DNA from: a virus
Strand: one strand, 5' to 3'
Virus record (IMG/VR): IMGVR_UViG_3300046777_001448
Span: 1-50,448 of that record
DNA length: 50,448 bases
Below the pieces are notes generated by a model. That model did no database searches and had not been told where the DNA came from. It saw only the letters and a program-made list of their open reading frames with translations. Both the position numbers and the translations under genes were made by a program. Position 1 is the stretch's first letter. Each line of letters begins with the position of its first letter. Shown piece after piece: positions 1-9,162 of this stretch.

Positions 1-1635
1 ATAGTCGTATCAGTTCCTCAAGATTCTTCAATTCCAGATGCACCAAGTAACCTAGCACTCTATGCTTCATACGAAACTGTAATGTTTGTTTTTGATAACA
101 GTTTAGAAAAAGATGTTTTTAGTTATAAGTATGAATTATATAATCAATCTCAAATTTCAGGAACAGTTGGAAACTATACAATAACTGGTGAGCCATATCG
201 AGAAGGATATTCATCTTCCAATGTATTTACGGTAGCTGTAGATAATAGTTCGTCTACAGTTAACTCATCTACTGGAGTAGTTACGACAGTCAATAAGTCA
301 TATTATGGAAGAATAAAATCAGTAGATACTTCCAAAAATGAAAGTAGTTGGTCATCGCTAGTATTGACAGATGCAAATACACCTTTGATAAATAGTCAAT
401 TCATAAATTCATTAACAGCATCCAAAATAACTGCTGGAACAATAGGCGCTCATGAAATAATATTAACACAGTCTGGAGCTCAAACTAGTTATACTGCTGA
501 TGCAGGAGTTGCTGTAATTAGATCATCTGATTATCAAGATGATCCATATTCTGGATGGATTATTAAAGGTTCTGGAGAAGCAGAATTTGGAAAAGTAAAA
601 GTCAATGGACCATCTGTTAATAGAATAGTTTTATCAACAGGAGAAAATAACGAAGATAATCTTATAAGCCTAGTAAAAGGAAGTGGAACTCCAGAATATT
701 CTACAAAGTACACTACATTTTATATAGATGGACAAGAAAGATTTAGCATTGCTGATGGGTTATCTTGGAGTCCACAGGATGGATTAACTGTTACTGGTAA
801 GTTAGAAGCAAACTCTGGAAGAATAGGTGGAATAAAAGGTTGGCAGATTGATAAAAGAGGTTATCTTTTTTCTGGAACTGGCTCAAATAGATTTGCTCTA
901 GCTTCTGGTTCTACTTTTATAACAGGAGATCAAACAGACGTTAATACTTTGTCAGTCCTAGTAGATGACGAGTACGATATCTTTGATGCACACTATTCAT
1001 CTATATACATAAAAATAAATAGATCACAACTACCAGTTGAATATCAAGCCTCACCAGCTGAAGAAGGAGATGGGACTGGAATAGAAGCATTAATAGGGAT
1101 ATCTGTAACATTCAGTGGTTTTACTGATGATCTATCTATACTTAATAATAAAGATTTTAACATAATGTACATATCTGAAAACAATTACGAACTTGTTGAC
1201 GGAGTTGCAGAATCAACAACCCTACTCGGTCCTAATGAATTAATAATTGTTGTATATGGCGAAGATCAAAACTTAACAGAAATACATGATGATGATCTAG
1301 AGGGATTGTATAGTTATACATCAAATTATCCAAAGAGTTCCTTCAAAGAAATACAAACATATACAGATGAAAATCCACCAGATCCGGCAGATGGCCCTTT
1401 CTATAGGATGTGGGCAGGAGCAGTTGATCCAAGAGACGCATCATTTTCTTTAGATTCAAATGGAAACCTAAAAGTAAATTCTATTACTGTTACATCAACA
1501 GGTTCTACTGGTGGATTTATTACTGTTGGCGGTGGATACAATGGAGCACCAACTCCTAAGTCAATTTGGCTTTCAGATGGAACAGCACCTCCATCTGGAA
1601 CAGGTAATCCTGGCGATATATGGATAATGTATTAA
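1..1635 (+). CDS. Tail-tip / central fibre protein with FN3-like segment (5' partial)
   Basis: The frame is open from base 1, so the gene begins upstream; 544 residues lie in the window. The first in-window Met (82) is internal, with coding sequence before it (a 'PDAPSNL' FN3-type linker). The segment 'LTASKITAGTIGAHEI' followed by 'GWIIKGSGEAEFGKVKVNG' is the pattern found near the C-terminus of phage tail-tip or host-specificity proteins, where a helical, then a beta-prism fibre part starts. A second such unit follows ('GRIGGIKGWQIDKRGYLF'). The C-terminus ends in 'GTGNPGDIWIMY', like many fibre proteins. It probably sits at the tail tip or baseplate and helps host contact. The next FN3 gene starts one base after its stop, so the two are co-translated. 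Fold family is inferred from motifs; the exact role is not proven. Confidence 0.7.
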   Translation: MVVSVPQDSSIPDAPSNLALYASYETVMFVFDNSLEKDVFSYKYELYNQSQISGTVGNYTITGEPYREGYSSSNVFTVAVDNSSSTVNSSTGVVTTVNKSYYGRIKSVDTSKNESSWSSLVLTDANTPLINSQFINSLTASKITAGTIGAHEIILTQSGAQTSYTADAGVAVIRSSDYQDDPYSGWIIKGSGEAEFGKVKVNGPSVNRIVLSTGENNEDNLISLVKGSGTPEYSTKYTTFYIDGQERFSIADGLSWSPQDGLTVTGKLEANSGRIGGIKGWQIDKRGYLFSGTGSNRFALASGSTFITGDQTDVNTLSVLVDDEYDIFDAHYSSIYIKINRSQLPVEYQASPAEEGDGTGIEALIGISVTFSGFTDDLSILNNKDFNIMYISENNYELVDGVAESTTLLGPNELIIVVYGEDQNLTEIHDDDLEGLYSYTSNYPKSSFKEIQTYTDENPPDPADGPFYRMWAGAVDPRDASFSLDSNGNLKVNSITVTSTGSTGGFITVGGGYNGAPTPKSIWLSDGTAPPSGTGNPGDIWIMY

Positions 1636-1636
1636 T

Positions 1637-3352
1637 ATGGCAAAAGGAATATTAGTTAGAACACCATCTAATACTTGGCAAGAAATAACTAGAGACACAA
1701 CAAAGTTCTTACTCAAAAGTGACACTGGTTGGATCAATGCTGAGAAAGTGTGGGCAAAAACAAATTCTGGCTGGATAGAAGTTTGGGATAGATATCCAAG
1801 CCCTCCAATTAATCTTGAAGTCTTTGAAAAAGGTGCAGAAGAATCAGCAACAACTTGTTATGTAACTATAACTTGGGAAATGGAAAGAGAAGATCAAGTT
1901 CCTGTAGATTTTTTGAAATGGCAATTTAGCATAAATGGATCAACATGGTTTGGCGATAGTACAGATGAAGCTTTAAGGGAATATACTTTCACAGGTCTTC
2001 CAGAAATAACAAACTATAATTTTTACATAAGAATATATGACGCAGCTAACCAATATGCACAGAGTTATATAAATACAACTACAACAAATCTTGACCCTGC
2101 AGAGCCAGATAATTTTGAGGCAACTTCGGTAACACAAAATTCAATAACAACATCTTGGTCTATAGAAAGTGTTCCACCAGACTTTTATAGATGGGCTTTT
2201 TCTAGAGACAACGGTGCAACCTGGTCTTACAGTACTAATCAAAATCTTAGATCATATACATTTTCTGGTTTGTCTGTAGCAACTTCATATGATCTAATTA
2301 TACAATTGCAAGACACATCCTTAAATGTATCAGAAGCGACTTTAGAAGATGTATATACTGCACCAACAACACCATCTGCTCCAACCTTATCAACAGGTTA
2401 TGATGGATGGAATTCTTCCGATAACTACATACTTCAATCAGCTATAGATAGTGGAGACGCAAGCTTAGATGACATAACTAGAAGCGTTACCGCAACGGTA
2501 ACTTATAACGGAGGTCCCAATAACGAAAGCTGTTATTATGAAATATGGTTATCATCTGGCACTGAATCAGATGCAGATAGTGAAACTTTTGATTTAGTTA
2601 CAACTACACAAACATTAACGTATACATTTACTGGTTTAGCTAGAAATACATCATATAAAGTAAGATTAGTCTCAGTTGGCGCTAGTGGAATCGATGGAGA
2701 CATAACCTATGGATCTTTTTCTTCTTTAATAACAACATATGCAGAAACGCCAGAAGATGTATTTGGCTATAGATGGCAGTCTACAGAGGGTTGGGTTAAT
2801 TTTGGTTATGATGGAGCATTTACAAGAAGTAGTGTATATAGCAATCTATATCTAGCTAGTTATTCTGGAGATAATAATAATACGACAAGATGGGTTTCTG
2901 CTCCATACGGTAGTAGTTTATCTTTCAATTACTCAGGAAAGCCATGGGTCCAAGCTAGACATGTCGGCGGACAAGTTGGTATACCAGCTTCATCAAAATA
3001 TACAGAGATAGCTCAGATAAGAGTTAGAAGTAGATATAGTCAAAGTTATGCTCTTCACGTTGGATTGGTTGACGCTGCAGGGGTAACCCAATGGCAAGGC
3101 GCTTCTTCAACTGAAGGCATCAAATATATAGGAACTTCAACAGTTAATAATACTGGAGATTGGGATATATATAACTTCGATCCAAACTATACCCAATCAG
3201 AAGGAAGAAAATACTATTTAAGATTAACACTCTGGAGCTTAGAACAAGCAATTTCTGGAGACAGTAGATACGAAGCTAGTGTTACAGATGTGCAGGTTTA
3301 CGAAAGACAATGGAGCTACAACTACATTAAAGTAGATGTAAAATATTGGTAG
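1637..3352 (+). CDS. Fibronectin-III repeat tail/fibre protein
   Basis: 571 residues. A short N-terminal part with two Trp repeats ('KSDTGWINAEKVWAKTNSGW') is followed by about three FN3-like domains (roughly residues 52-145, 150-240 and 245-365). These show the recurring 'YTFTGL...TSYDLIIQLQD' and 'LTYTFTGLARNTSYKVRLVSV' strands. The C-terminal ~200 residues form a beta-rich domain with many aromatic and Ser residues and no family I recognise; they may bind surface sugars. It starts one base after the previous fibre gene and ends just before a consensus promoter, so it is probably the last gene of the upstream tail operon. Structural virion role is inferred from FN3 content and position. Confidence 0.65.
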   Translation: MAKGILVRTPSNTWQEITRDTTKFLLKSDTGWINAEKVWAKTNSGWIEVWDRYPSPPINLEVFEKGAEESATTCYVTITWEMEREDQVPVDFLKWQFSINGSTWFGDSTDEALREYTFTGLPEITNYNFYIRIYDAANQYAQSYINTTTTNLDPAEPDNFEATSVTQNSITTSWSIESVPPDFYRWAFSRDNGATWSYSTNQNLRSYTFSGLSVATSYDLIIQLQDTSLNVSEATLEDVYTAPTTPSAPTLSTGYDGWNSSDNYILQSAIDSGDASLDDITRSVTATVTYNGGPNNESCYYEIWLSSGTESDADSETFDLVTTTQTLTYTFTGLARNTSYKVRLVSVGASGIDGDITYGSFSSLITTYAETPEDVFGYRWQSTEGWVNFGYDGAFTRSSVYSNLYLASYSGDNNNTTRWVSAPYGSSLSFNYSGKPWVQARHVGGQVGIPASSKYTEIAQIRVRSRYSQSYALHVGLVDAAGVTQWQGASSTEGIKYIGTSTVNNTGDWDIYNFDPNYTQSEGRKYYLRLTLWSLEQAISGDSRYEASVTDVQVYERQWSYNYIKVDVKYW

Positions 3353-3381
3353 TTGAAAAGTAGTGTGATACAATGTATAAT
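3353..3381 (+). promoter_or_regulatory. Sigma70-type promoter before gene 3408
   Basis: TTGAAA at 3353-3358, a 17-base spacer, and a perfect TATAAT at 3376-3381. It begins right after the stop of the FN3 gene and lies 26 bases before the GTG at 3408. This is the best consensus promoter in the window and should drive the head operon (two small genes, portal and onward). Confidence 0.75.
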
Positions 3382-3407
3382 TTGTATCAAGTATTTTAGG
3401 AGACAGT

Positions 3408-3620
3408 GTGAATACAAGCGAAAATAACATTGACGCCAATTTAATTATTCAAGTATTTCAAGAGAAATTAAATCAACTTAACACAGAACTAGTTGTTAAA
3501 GAGGCTTTAATAAGGCATTTGAATGTTCAAATTCAAGATTTAAATAATTATATAATGACAATACAACCAAAGCAAAAAATAGAAAAGAACAAAAAGGAGA
3601 ACACAGATGAGTTCGAATGA
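3408..3620 (+). CDS. Small coiled-coil protein (GTG start)
   Basis: 70 residues, GTG start, with an AGGAG at 3398-3402 well placed before it. Residues ~10-55 form a heptad-like helix ('FQEKLNQLNTELVVKEALIRHLNVQIQDLNNYI'-type spacing of Leu/Ile), followed by a Lys-rich end. No family recognised. It directly precedes, and overlaps by 14 bases, another tiny gene, and both sit between a consensus promoter and the portal gene. A small helper for head assembly is possible but not shown. Confidence 0.6.
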   Translation: MNTSENNIDANLIIQVFQEKLNQLNTELVVKEALIRHLNVQIQDLNNYIMTIQPKQKIEKNKKENTDEFE

Positions 3621-3783
3621 AACAGAACAGCCAAAAGAATTTATGGTAGAAATAAAGATTAGCGACAAGAATCTTTCTTATAGAAGTGATTTTTCAGAAG
3701 CTGAGACTATCTTCTGGCTTGAAGCAGTTAAAGACTTGATTCTTAAGAATGCATTCTCTAGATCGTCTGAAGAAGAAAACTAA
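3607..3783 (+). CDS. Small hypothetical protein (58 aa)
   Basis: ATG at 3607 with a strong AAGGAGA at 3594-3600, six bases upstream. It encodes 58 residues: an acidic start, a central beta-alpha-like part ('FMVEIKISDKNLSYRSDFS', 'AETIFWLEAVKDLILKNAF') and an acidic 'SEEEN' end. It overlaps the 3' end of the coiled-coil gene by 14 bases, as in translational coupling. It is too short for most ORF cut-offs, but the SD, the overlap and the protein-like pattern support it. Function unknown. Confidence 0.65.
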   Translation: MSSNETEQPKEFMVEIKISDKNLSYRSDFSEAETIFWLEAVKDLILKNAFSRSSEEEN

Positions 3784-3787
3784 TAAG

Positions 3788-3815
3788 TTTAAAAGACAAT
3801 TTTTTAAAATACTAT
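3788..3815 (+). promoter_or_regulatory. Weak promoter candidate before portal
   Basis: TTTAAA at 3788-3793 and TACTAT at 3810-3815, spacer 16. The TACTAT hexamer recurs in several intergenic gaps of this window about 27-47 bases before a start codon. Both boxes match the consensus only partly. Confidence 0.3.
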
Positions 3816-3845
3816 CTTAGTATACTTTTATTTCAGGAGCATTAA

Positions 3846-5522
3846 ATGCCACTCTCAGAATATATACCTTTTCGCAATATAGACAATTTCCCAAAGAACA
3901 ACTTTGTGGCAAAGACCATTAGCGGAGATGATGTAAAAATGGTAGCAAAGACCATGAAGGTAGCTGCCCTTGCCCTTGGTTATCAAGGCACAAACTATTT
4001 TTATACTGGACGTGGAAATTTTGAACCAGCTCCATATGATTTCGATAGAATTATACAGGCGATAGATACCGACTCTTATATAAAACAAGCTATTGGAAAA
4101 TATAAAGAACTTTTCTGGAAAGAAGGCTGGCAAATAGTTGGAGAGAATCCAGATGCTGTGGCCTATCTTTATCAGAGAATTGACTTTATGGAAATGGCTA
4201 TGAAAAGACCATTCGTAGATTTCTTAATTGAAGTATCTGATCAGTTATTTAAATTCTGCAATGCATTTATAGTTAAAGCAAGAGGAGACATTGGTGAATA
4301 TTTCCCAAGTAATCTCACACCAGTTTCCGCAACACAACCAATAGTTGGATACTACTTAATACCTACAGAACAAGTTAGAATATTAAGAGATAAATATAAT
4401 AGACCAAAATCTTACCAACAAGCAACAGATCCATTAACATACTCTCCTACTGATAGAGACCCTGTCTGGTCAGCAGAAAGAGTTATACATATGTTCTTTG
4501 ATAGAAAAACCGGAAGAGCTTTTGGCACCCCTTTCCTGAGCACAGTGCTAGACGATATTGTTGCCTTAAGACAAATTGAAGAAGATATTCAAAATCTAGT
4601 TCATAGAGAATTGTTTCCTATTTATAAGTATAGAATTGGAACACAAGAACAGCCAGCAGAACCTGATGAAATAGAAAATGCGGCAGTAGAAATAGAAAAC
4701 CTAAGAGCAGAGGGTGGTCTAATACTTCCATACAGACATGATATAGAAGTTATAGGCTCACAAGATGCCGCACTAAATGCCTCTCCATATCTAGAGCACT
4801 TCAAGGAAAGAGTTGCAGTTGGATTAGGATTAGCACCTCATCATCTTGGAATGAATATGAATGGTGGCAATAGATCTGTAACAGATAGATTAGACACTGC
4901 ACTTTATGACAAAGTTAAGCAGTATCAAAAACTGTTCGCTGAGATGGTTAGAGTCCATATCTTTAATGAGCTTTTGTTCGAAGGTGGCTTTGATCCTGTA
5001 GCTAATCCAATGAACGAAGGAATATCTGATCGTTGTTACTTTAAATTTAACGAAATAGATGTTGATACTCAGGTTAAAAAAGAAACACACATAGTCCAAA
5101 AGTATACAAACTCTGTAACAACATTATCAGAAACTAGAATAGCTCTAGGTTTAGAAGCTGAGATAGACGAATCAGAACTCTTTGCAGCAATACAAGGAAA
5201 AGTTCAGATAGAAATATCTAAAGCTCAAGCAGAAAACGCAGCAAGTATGCAGGATAATGCTCAGAATCAAAAAGTTGATCAGAATAATGATAATTCTGAT
5301 AAGCAAAATTCTGCTCAAAAAGGACAAGTGAATCTTCCAAATAAAAGAAAAGGTCCAGGAAATGTTGTTCGTCCAGCAAACCAAAATGGAAGAAAAACAT
5401 CTCCAGATATTAGAAGATCTGATTTATCTTGGTTAGGTGTTGTTGAAAATCTTCTAGAATCAGACTATAATGTTGTTTATACTGATGAACAGAAAGATTT
5501 CAACGATGGCAATAGAATTTAA
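3846..5522 (+). CDS. Portal protein
   Basis: 558 residues. The portal ring sits at the capsid vertex, is the DNA channel and nucleates head assembly. The sequence has the order expected for the SPP1/HK97-type portal: N-terminal wing region ('IIQAIDTDSYIKQAIGKYKELFWKEGW', ~75-105), a clip/stem part with 'VIHMFFDRKTGRAFGTPFLSTVLDDI' (~215-240), and the crown start 'HFKERVAVGLGLAPHHLGM' (~318-336). The last ~120 residues are Gln/Asn/Lys-rich and look disordered. ATG at 3846 follows AGGAG (3835-3839). The order portal, protease, decoration, capsid supports the call. All in-frame Arg codons I read here are of the AGA/CGT type, never CGG. Confidence 0.92.
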   Translation: MPLSEYIPFRNIDNFPKNNFVAKTISGDDVKMVAKTMKVAALALGYQGTNYFYTGRGNFEPAPYDFDRIIQAIDTDSYIKQAIGKYKELFWKEGWQIVGENPDAVAYLYQRIDFMEMAMKRPFVDFLIEVSDQLFKFCNAFIVKARGDIGEYFPSNLTPVSATQPIVGYYLIPTEQVRILRDKYNRPKSYQQATDPLTYSPTDRDPVWSAERVIHMFFDRKTGRAFGTPFLSTVLDDIVALRQIEEDIQNLVHRELFPIYKYRIGTQEQPAEPDEIENAAVEIENLRAEGGLILPYRHDIEVIGSQDAALNASPYLEHFKERVAVGLGLAPHHLGMNMNGGNRSVTDRLDTALYDKVKQYQKLFAEMVRVHIFNELLFEGGFDPVANPMNEGISDRCYFKFNEIDVDTQVKKETHIVQKYTNSVTTLSETRIALGLEAEIDESELFAAIQGKVQIEISKAQAENAASMQDNAQNQKVDQNNDNSDKQNSAQKGQVNLPNKRKGPGNVVRPANQNGRKTSPDIRRSDLSWLGVVENLLESDYNVVYTDEQKDFNDGNRI

Positions 5523-5874
5523 AACAGACATAAATCTTCCATATGTAGATAGCGAAGATGCATTCGAACTATTTGAAACAGTAGTCTATAACGGTCAAAC
5601 TAGACTGGCCTTAGAGGTTCTAGTAGATGTACTAGTATCTGTAATAAATAAAGTAAATGAATTAGATGAAATAGTTTCCGCTATTGTAGAAGCTATTTCT
5701 GAAGACGAAGAAACAGAGTTAGAAACAAAATCAGAACAACAAGTAAAGCCAACAGAAAAGGCAGTTGAAACTTCTGTAAAGACAGAAGAAGCTTCAAAAG
5801 AGGATTCTAAATCTGAAAAAAATACAAAGCAAAAAGTAGAAACCAAAAAAGTAGAACAAGAAACTACTGAATGA
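5506..5874 (+). CDS. Small acidic protein downstream of portal
   Basis: 122 residues from the ATG at 5506 ('MAIEFKTDINLPYVDSEDAF'). An upstream in-frame ATG at 5470 would overlap the portal gene by 53 bases and adds an unconvincing leader, so 5506 (17-base overlap) is preferred. Residues 1-60 are a compact alpha/beta-like part ('LALEVLVDVLVSVINKVNELDEIV'). Residues 65-122 are a Glu/Lys/Thr low-complexity tail, probably disordered. No family recognised. The location between portal and protease suggests a head-assembly or minor head role, but that is inference only. Confidence 0.6.
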   Translation: MAIEFKTDINLPYVDSEDAFELFETVVYNGQTRLALEVLVDVLVSVINKVNELDEIVSAIVEAISEDEETELETKSEQQVKPTEKAVETSVKTEEASKEDSKSEKNTKQKVETKKVEQETTE

Positions 5875-5875
5875 T

Positions 5876-6655
5876 ATGAAGTTGATAATAGGATGTCCAA
5901 TCTATAAAAGAGATTGGATTCTTCCACATTGGATTAGATGTTTGCTGAGTCAATCATTAGATATTTCTGATATAGGTTTTGTATTCGAAGTATCTCCAGG
6001 TGATTACGAAACAGTAAACTCCTTAAATGTTTGGAAGAAGTTAGATAGTAGAATAAAGATTTTTGAAATAAATGAAAGATCTGATATTCCACATTTTGAG
6101 CACAGTCCAGACACAAGACAATGGACAATCTCAAAATATCATAATATGGTTTCTTTAAGAAATTCTATATTAAATAGAGTTAGAGAAATTCAACCAGAAT
6201 TTTATCTTAGCTTAGATTCAGACATCCTATTAACAAATCCAAATACGTTAGAAATGCTTATTGCACACATAAAAAGCGGTGCAGATGCTGTGAGCCCACT
6301 TATGTTTATGACTCCTGTAGGAATTAACTTCCCTAGTGTTATGACTTGGAGAGATGAAATAGGCGGAAAAGCATATAGACAAGAAAGATATCCACTTGGA
6401 TCCTATTTTCAGTCAGATGTTATAATGGCTGCAAAGATGATGTCAAAGGATGTTTATAATAATGTTGATTATGAAGTTCATACACAGGGAGAAGACCTTG
6501 GGTGGTCTAAAAACGCAGGTTTAAAGGGATTTAAGCTATATTCTGCGTCTTACTTATACGCTAATCATATAATGGGTCCTAAGATGTATGAAGACTTTTT
6601 AAGAAACGGTGACAACAGATATAGTCTATTACTTGATAACTATATAAAAGTCTGA
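5876..6655 (+). CDS. GT-A fold glycosyltransferase-like protein
   Basis: 259 residues. It begins with the nucleotide-sugar strand 'LIIGCPIYKRDWILPHWIRCLL' (split: 'LIIGCPIYKRDW', then 'ILPHWI'), and contains 'FYLSLDSDILLTNPNTLEML' at ~115-134, whose D-S-D is the DXD metal/UDP-sugar motif of GT-A enzymes. A later 'HTQGEDLGWSKNAGLKGFKL' carries the acidic E-D typical of the catalytic region. Expected role: transfer of a sugar to a phage structural protein or to a host surface glycan. Such genes are known inside the structural cluster of some actinobacteriophages. It starts one base after the previous stop. The substrate cannot be read from the sequence; capsid or fibre glycosylation is the simplest idea. 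Confidence 0.75.
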   Translation: MKLIIGCPIYKRDWILPHWIRCLLSQSLDISDIGFVFEVSPGDYETVNSLNVWKKLDSRIKIFEINERSDIPHFEHSPDTRQWTISKYHNMVSLRNSILNRVREIQPEFYLSLDSDILLTNPNTLEMLIAHIKSGADAVSPLMFMTPVGINFPSVMTWRDEIGGKAYRQERYPLGSYFQSDVIMAAKMMSKDVYNNVDYEVHTQGEDLGWSKNAGLKGFKLYSASYLYANHIMGPKMYEDFLRNGDNRYSLLLDNYIKV

Positions 6656-6694
6656 TATATTTATATAAAATTGTTCAATGTTATAAAAACAAAT

Positions 6695-6701
6695 TTACTA
6701 T
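6695..6701 (+). promoter_or_regulatory. TTACTAT intergenic motif before protease
   Basis: TTACTAT lies 33 bases before the protease ATG in a 78-base gap. TACTAT matches four of six bases of a -10 box, and no good -35 is present at 16-18 bases (TTGTTC lies 19 bases upstream). It is listed because the same motif recurs before several other late genes. Confidence 0.3.
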
Positions 6702-6733
6702 ACTCTAAGATTAAGATATAAGAAGGAAGCAAA

Positions 6734-8345
6734 ATGTCGTTTGATTTCGTAGAAAACTTTACAGTCGAAATGCCAAATTTTGCAGACTCAGATTTCAATT
6801 TTTCTGAGGCTTTTAATTCTAAGCATGGATTGATAATTGAAGTTGCAGCAATTCATGAACGGATTAACTGCAAACTACAATAACTACTCTGCCGCAGAGC
6901 TTGAGAAAGCTTTGCAGTCTTGGGTAGAACCATATCCTAAGCCAATAATACTAAACCATGATTTGAATTCAGAACCAATGGGTAGAGTTATAGCTGCTAG
7001 AATGGATAAAGAAACAGATGGTGCGCCCTTTGTTAGATTGCAGATAGCAATAACAGATCCCGTAGCTGCACAGAAGGTACTTGATAAAAGATACCTTACT
7101 GGATCAGTTGGCGGTAGAGCTGGAAAAGCAGTTTGTTCCATAACTGGAGAAGATCTAGCTACTGAAAGTTCTGATGGAAGACCCCGAATTCCAAAGTATA
7201 AGAGGGGTCAAATTTATAAAGGTAAACTTGCTTATATTGATATGCAGGAAATTTCTTTTAAAGAGTACTCTTTTGTAAATCAACCAGCAGATCAGAGGTC
7301 TAGCATTAGATCCTCTAAGACTATAGACGGTTCTTCTCCAATTAATGATTCTGATCAATGGATTGCTAAGAGCAATGCTTTTGTTCTTCATATGGATACT
7401 GAAGATATTGTATCGGTTCAAGAAAATGAATCAATATTAAAAAAACTCAAGAAAAAAGAATCAAAACCAGTCTACCTTCACTTGAAAGGCGCATTCTTAA
7501 CAGCATTAGCTTTTGAAGAAAGCGAAAAATGTAATAATAATGATTCTTCATTACTATCAAATGAAGACTCTATAACAGATAACTCTGAGGAGACCCATAA
7601 AATGGATGATGTTAAAGAAAACGAAGATATTCTTGCAGTAGCCGAAGGGCTTAGCGAGGATCTTTCGAATATAGCTGCATCTTCTACAGAAACAGTAGAA
7701 GAGTCAGAAACAACCGAAGTTTCTGAAGATACAGCAGCAAAAGAAGAGCAAGAACCAGAAGAAGAGGTTGCAGCTCCAGAGAACTCAGATGATGATTCAG
7801 AAAAAGCCGATGAACAAGCCGAAGCAGCTGTTGAATCGGAAGAAGCTGAAGAACCAAAAGAGTCATCTGATGAGGAAACAAAATCAGATGCACAAAGTCA
7901 AGAGAACACTGAGCAAGCCGATGAACTCAATGCGGAAAAAATTGATGACGTTGAGCAAGACACTGCCCAGTTAGAGATTAAACTTAAGTCTCTTGAAGAA
8001 GAAAATGCTCGCTTAAAAGCAGCACTTCATAAAACTCTTGTTGAAAGAGTCGTTGATACCAAAATTGGTTTAGGACTTGAATCTGCAGAAGAAAGAGAAA
8101 ACCTTATTGAAAGCCATCTAAAGAGAACTGCTTCTTCTTTAGCTGACTCAATGAGAGATCTAGCAAAGTTGCCTGCAGCTTCCAATAGATCTGTCTCTGT
8201 GCCAACAATTGAATCAGAGCTAGCAATTAGCAATGAGGAAAATGTTGTAACACTTGACGCAGAAGAATCACAAAAAGTAGAGAATAAAGAAGATGCTTTT
8301 GAGAAGCTTTTTGTAGATGCCCTCATGGGTAGACGTAAACTCTAA
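6734..8345 (+). CDS. Prohead protease with C-terminal scaffold-like region, joined by +1 frameshift at CGG 6860
   Basis: Translation from ATG 6734 (AAGGA at 6723-6727) gives 42 residues ending 'LIIEVAAIHE'. The next codon is CGG at 6860, and the 0 frame stops at 6881-6883. Skipping C6860 gives GGA and continues as '(G)LTANYNNYSAAELEKAL...KPIILNHDLNSEPMGRV' to 8345, total 536 residues. The joined sequence is the phage capsid maturation protease family; as I recall it, that family carries an IHxGxT-type motif just here, and His at 'NHDLNSEP' and Ser at 'LTGSVGG' are probable catalytic residues. Residues ~230-430 are extremely Glu-rich with a coiled coil ('LEIKLKSLEEENARLKAAL'), as in protease-scaffold fusions. 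The downstream half has no SD before TTG 6837 or ATG 6855, so separate translation is unlikely. Confidence 0.88.
6857..6863 (+). other. Recoding site 1: GAA-CGG-A, +1 frameshift
   Basis: 0-frame codons are CAT GAA CGG ATT; the product frame is CAT GAA (C) GGA TTA. The two frames are both open only between 6837 and 6883, and CGG is the only in-frame CGG of the gene. The P-site Glu tRNA would not re-pair well after a one-base slip (AAC), so the shift more likely reflects an unread A-site CGG with Gly tRNA entering at GGA, or quadruplet decoding of CGGA. Confidence 0.8.
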
Positions 8346-8372
8346 ATTATCAAAAACAAGGAGATATAAAAA

Positions 8373-9134
8373 ATGAGTTTAGCAAAATTCCGCAAGGTAG
8401 GTACGAAGACTGGTTCAGGTCGTTTTGTAGTTTCTGAGGGTATCGCCCCAGCAGCTTACTTGCTTCCACACCCAGGCCTTCCAACTTGGTACTCAGATAG
8501 TGAAGATGATCGTTTTGAGATCGTAATCACAAAGGGTACAATTCTTTCAGTAGTAGCAGATGCCAATGGCGATGCAAGAGTAGTTCCAGCTAACGGAACC
8601 GGCTCTTCAAAGTCATGGGGTGACACCATGCCATCGTCATGGGATCCACTTGATGGAGCTACTCCTAACTACAGTTCTGGTGCAACAGACACAGTTTCAG
8701 TTGCTGCAAGATCAATTCCAATCGGCGTAGCCCAATATGACCTCTATCGTCCTTTCGATAAGGGTACATCACAAGGTGCCGGTTTTATTACTCACGGATA
8801 TGTTGAGTATCCAATGGTAACAGCTGTTAACGCTGATGTTACCGTTGGTAGCATGGTTGCTTCTGACGCAATGGGTCGCCCCGTCTTGTTGTCCGAAGCA
8901 AACGCTGCAGACTATCCATGGCTCATGGTAGGTAAGGTTATCGAAGTAGAGAAGTTTGCAACAAACTTTGACGACGGCCTTCTCTCTTACATGCAGCTAC
9001 CATCAGATCCAGGTGCACTTAAGACAGTGTACGAACTTACCCGTGCTGGAGCATACTCTGGCAAACTAGGTATCCGTTCTAACCTGGATGTACACAATGT
9101 CACTGGCGCATTCCGCGTCAACTTGACAATATAA
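8373..9134 (+). CDS. Capsid decoration / minor head protein candidate
   Basis: 253 residues, ATG preceded by AAGGAG (8358-8363). It is beta-rich with no membrane segment or signal. It lies between protease and major capsid gene, the usual place for a head decoration (lambda gpD-like) or head-stabilising protein. It contains 'SIPIGVAQYDLYRPF' and 'VTVGSMVASDAMGRPVLL', which resemble decoration proteins that regulate surface exposure. Codon use resembles the capsid gene (mostly CGT/CGC for Arg, high C in third positions), unlike the AGA-rich neighbours, so it is probably made in large amounts. Exact fold not proven. Confidence 0.65.
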   Translation: MSLAKFRKVGTKTGSGRFVVSEGIAPAAYLLPHPGLPTWYSDSEDDRFEIVITKGTILSVVADANGDARVVPANGTGSSKSWGDTMPSSWDPLDGATPNYSSGATDTVSVAARSIPIGVAQYDLYRPFDKGTSQGAGFITHGYVEYPMVTAVNADVTVGSMVASDAMGRPVLLSEANAADYPWLMVGKVIEVEKFATNFDDGLLSYMQLPSDPGALKTVYELTRAGAYSGKLGIRSNLDVHNVTGAFRVNLTI

Positions 9135-9162
9135 GAAAGATAACAGGAGGAATAATCCTAAG

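Noticed and set aside
6837-8345. Protease starting at TTG 6837 or ATG 6855
   Set aside because: No SD precedes either, and the upstream 42 residues have an SD and look like the natural N-terminus of the protease.
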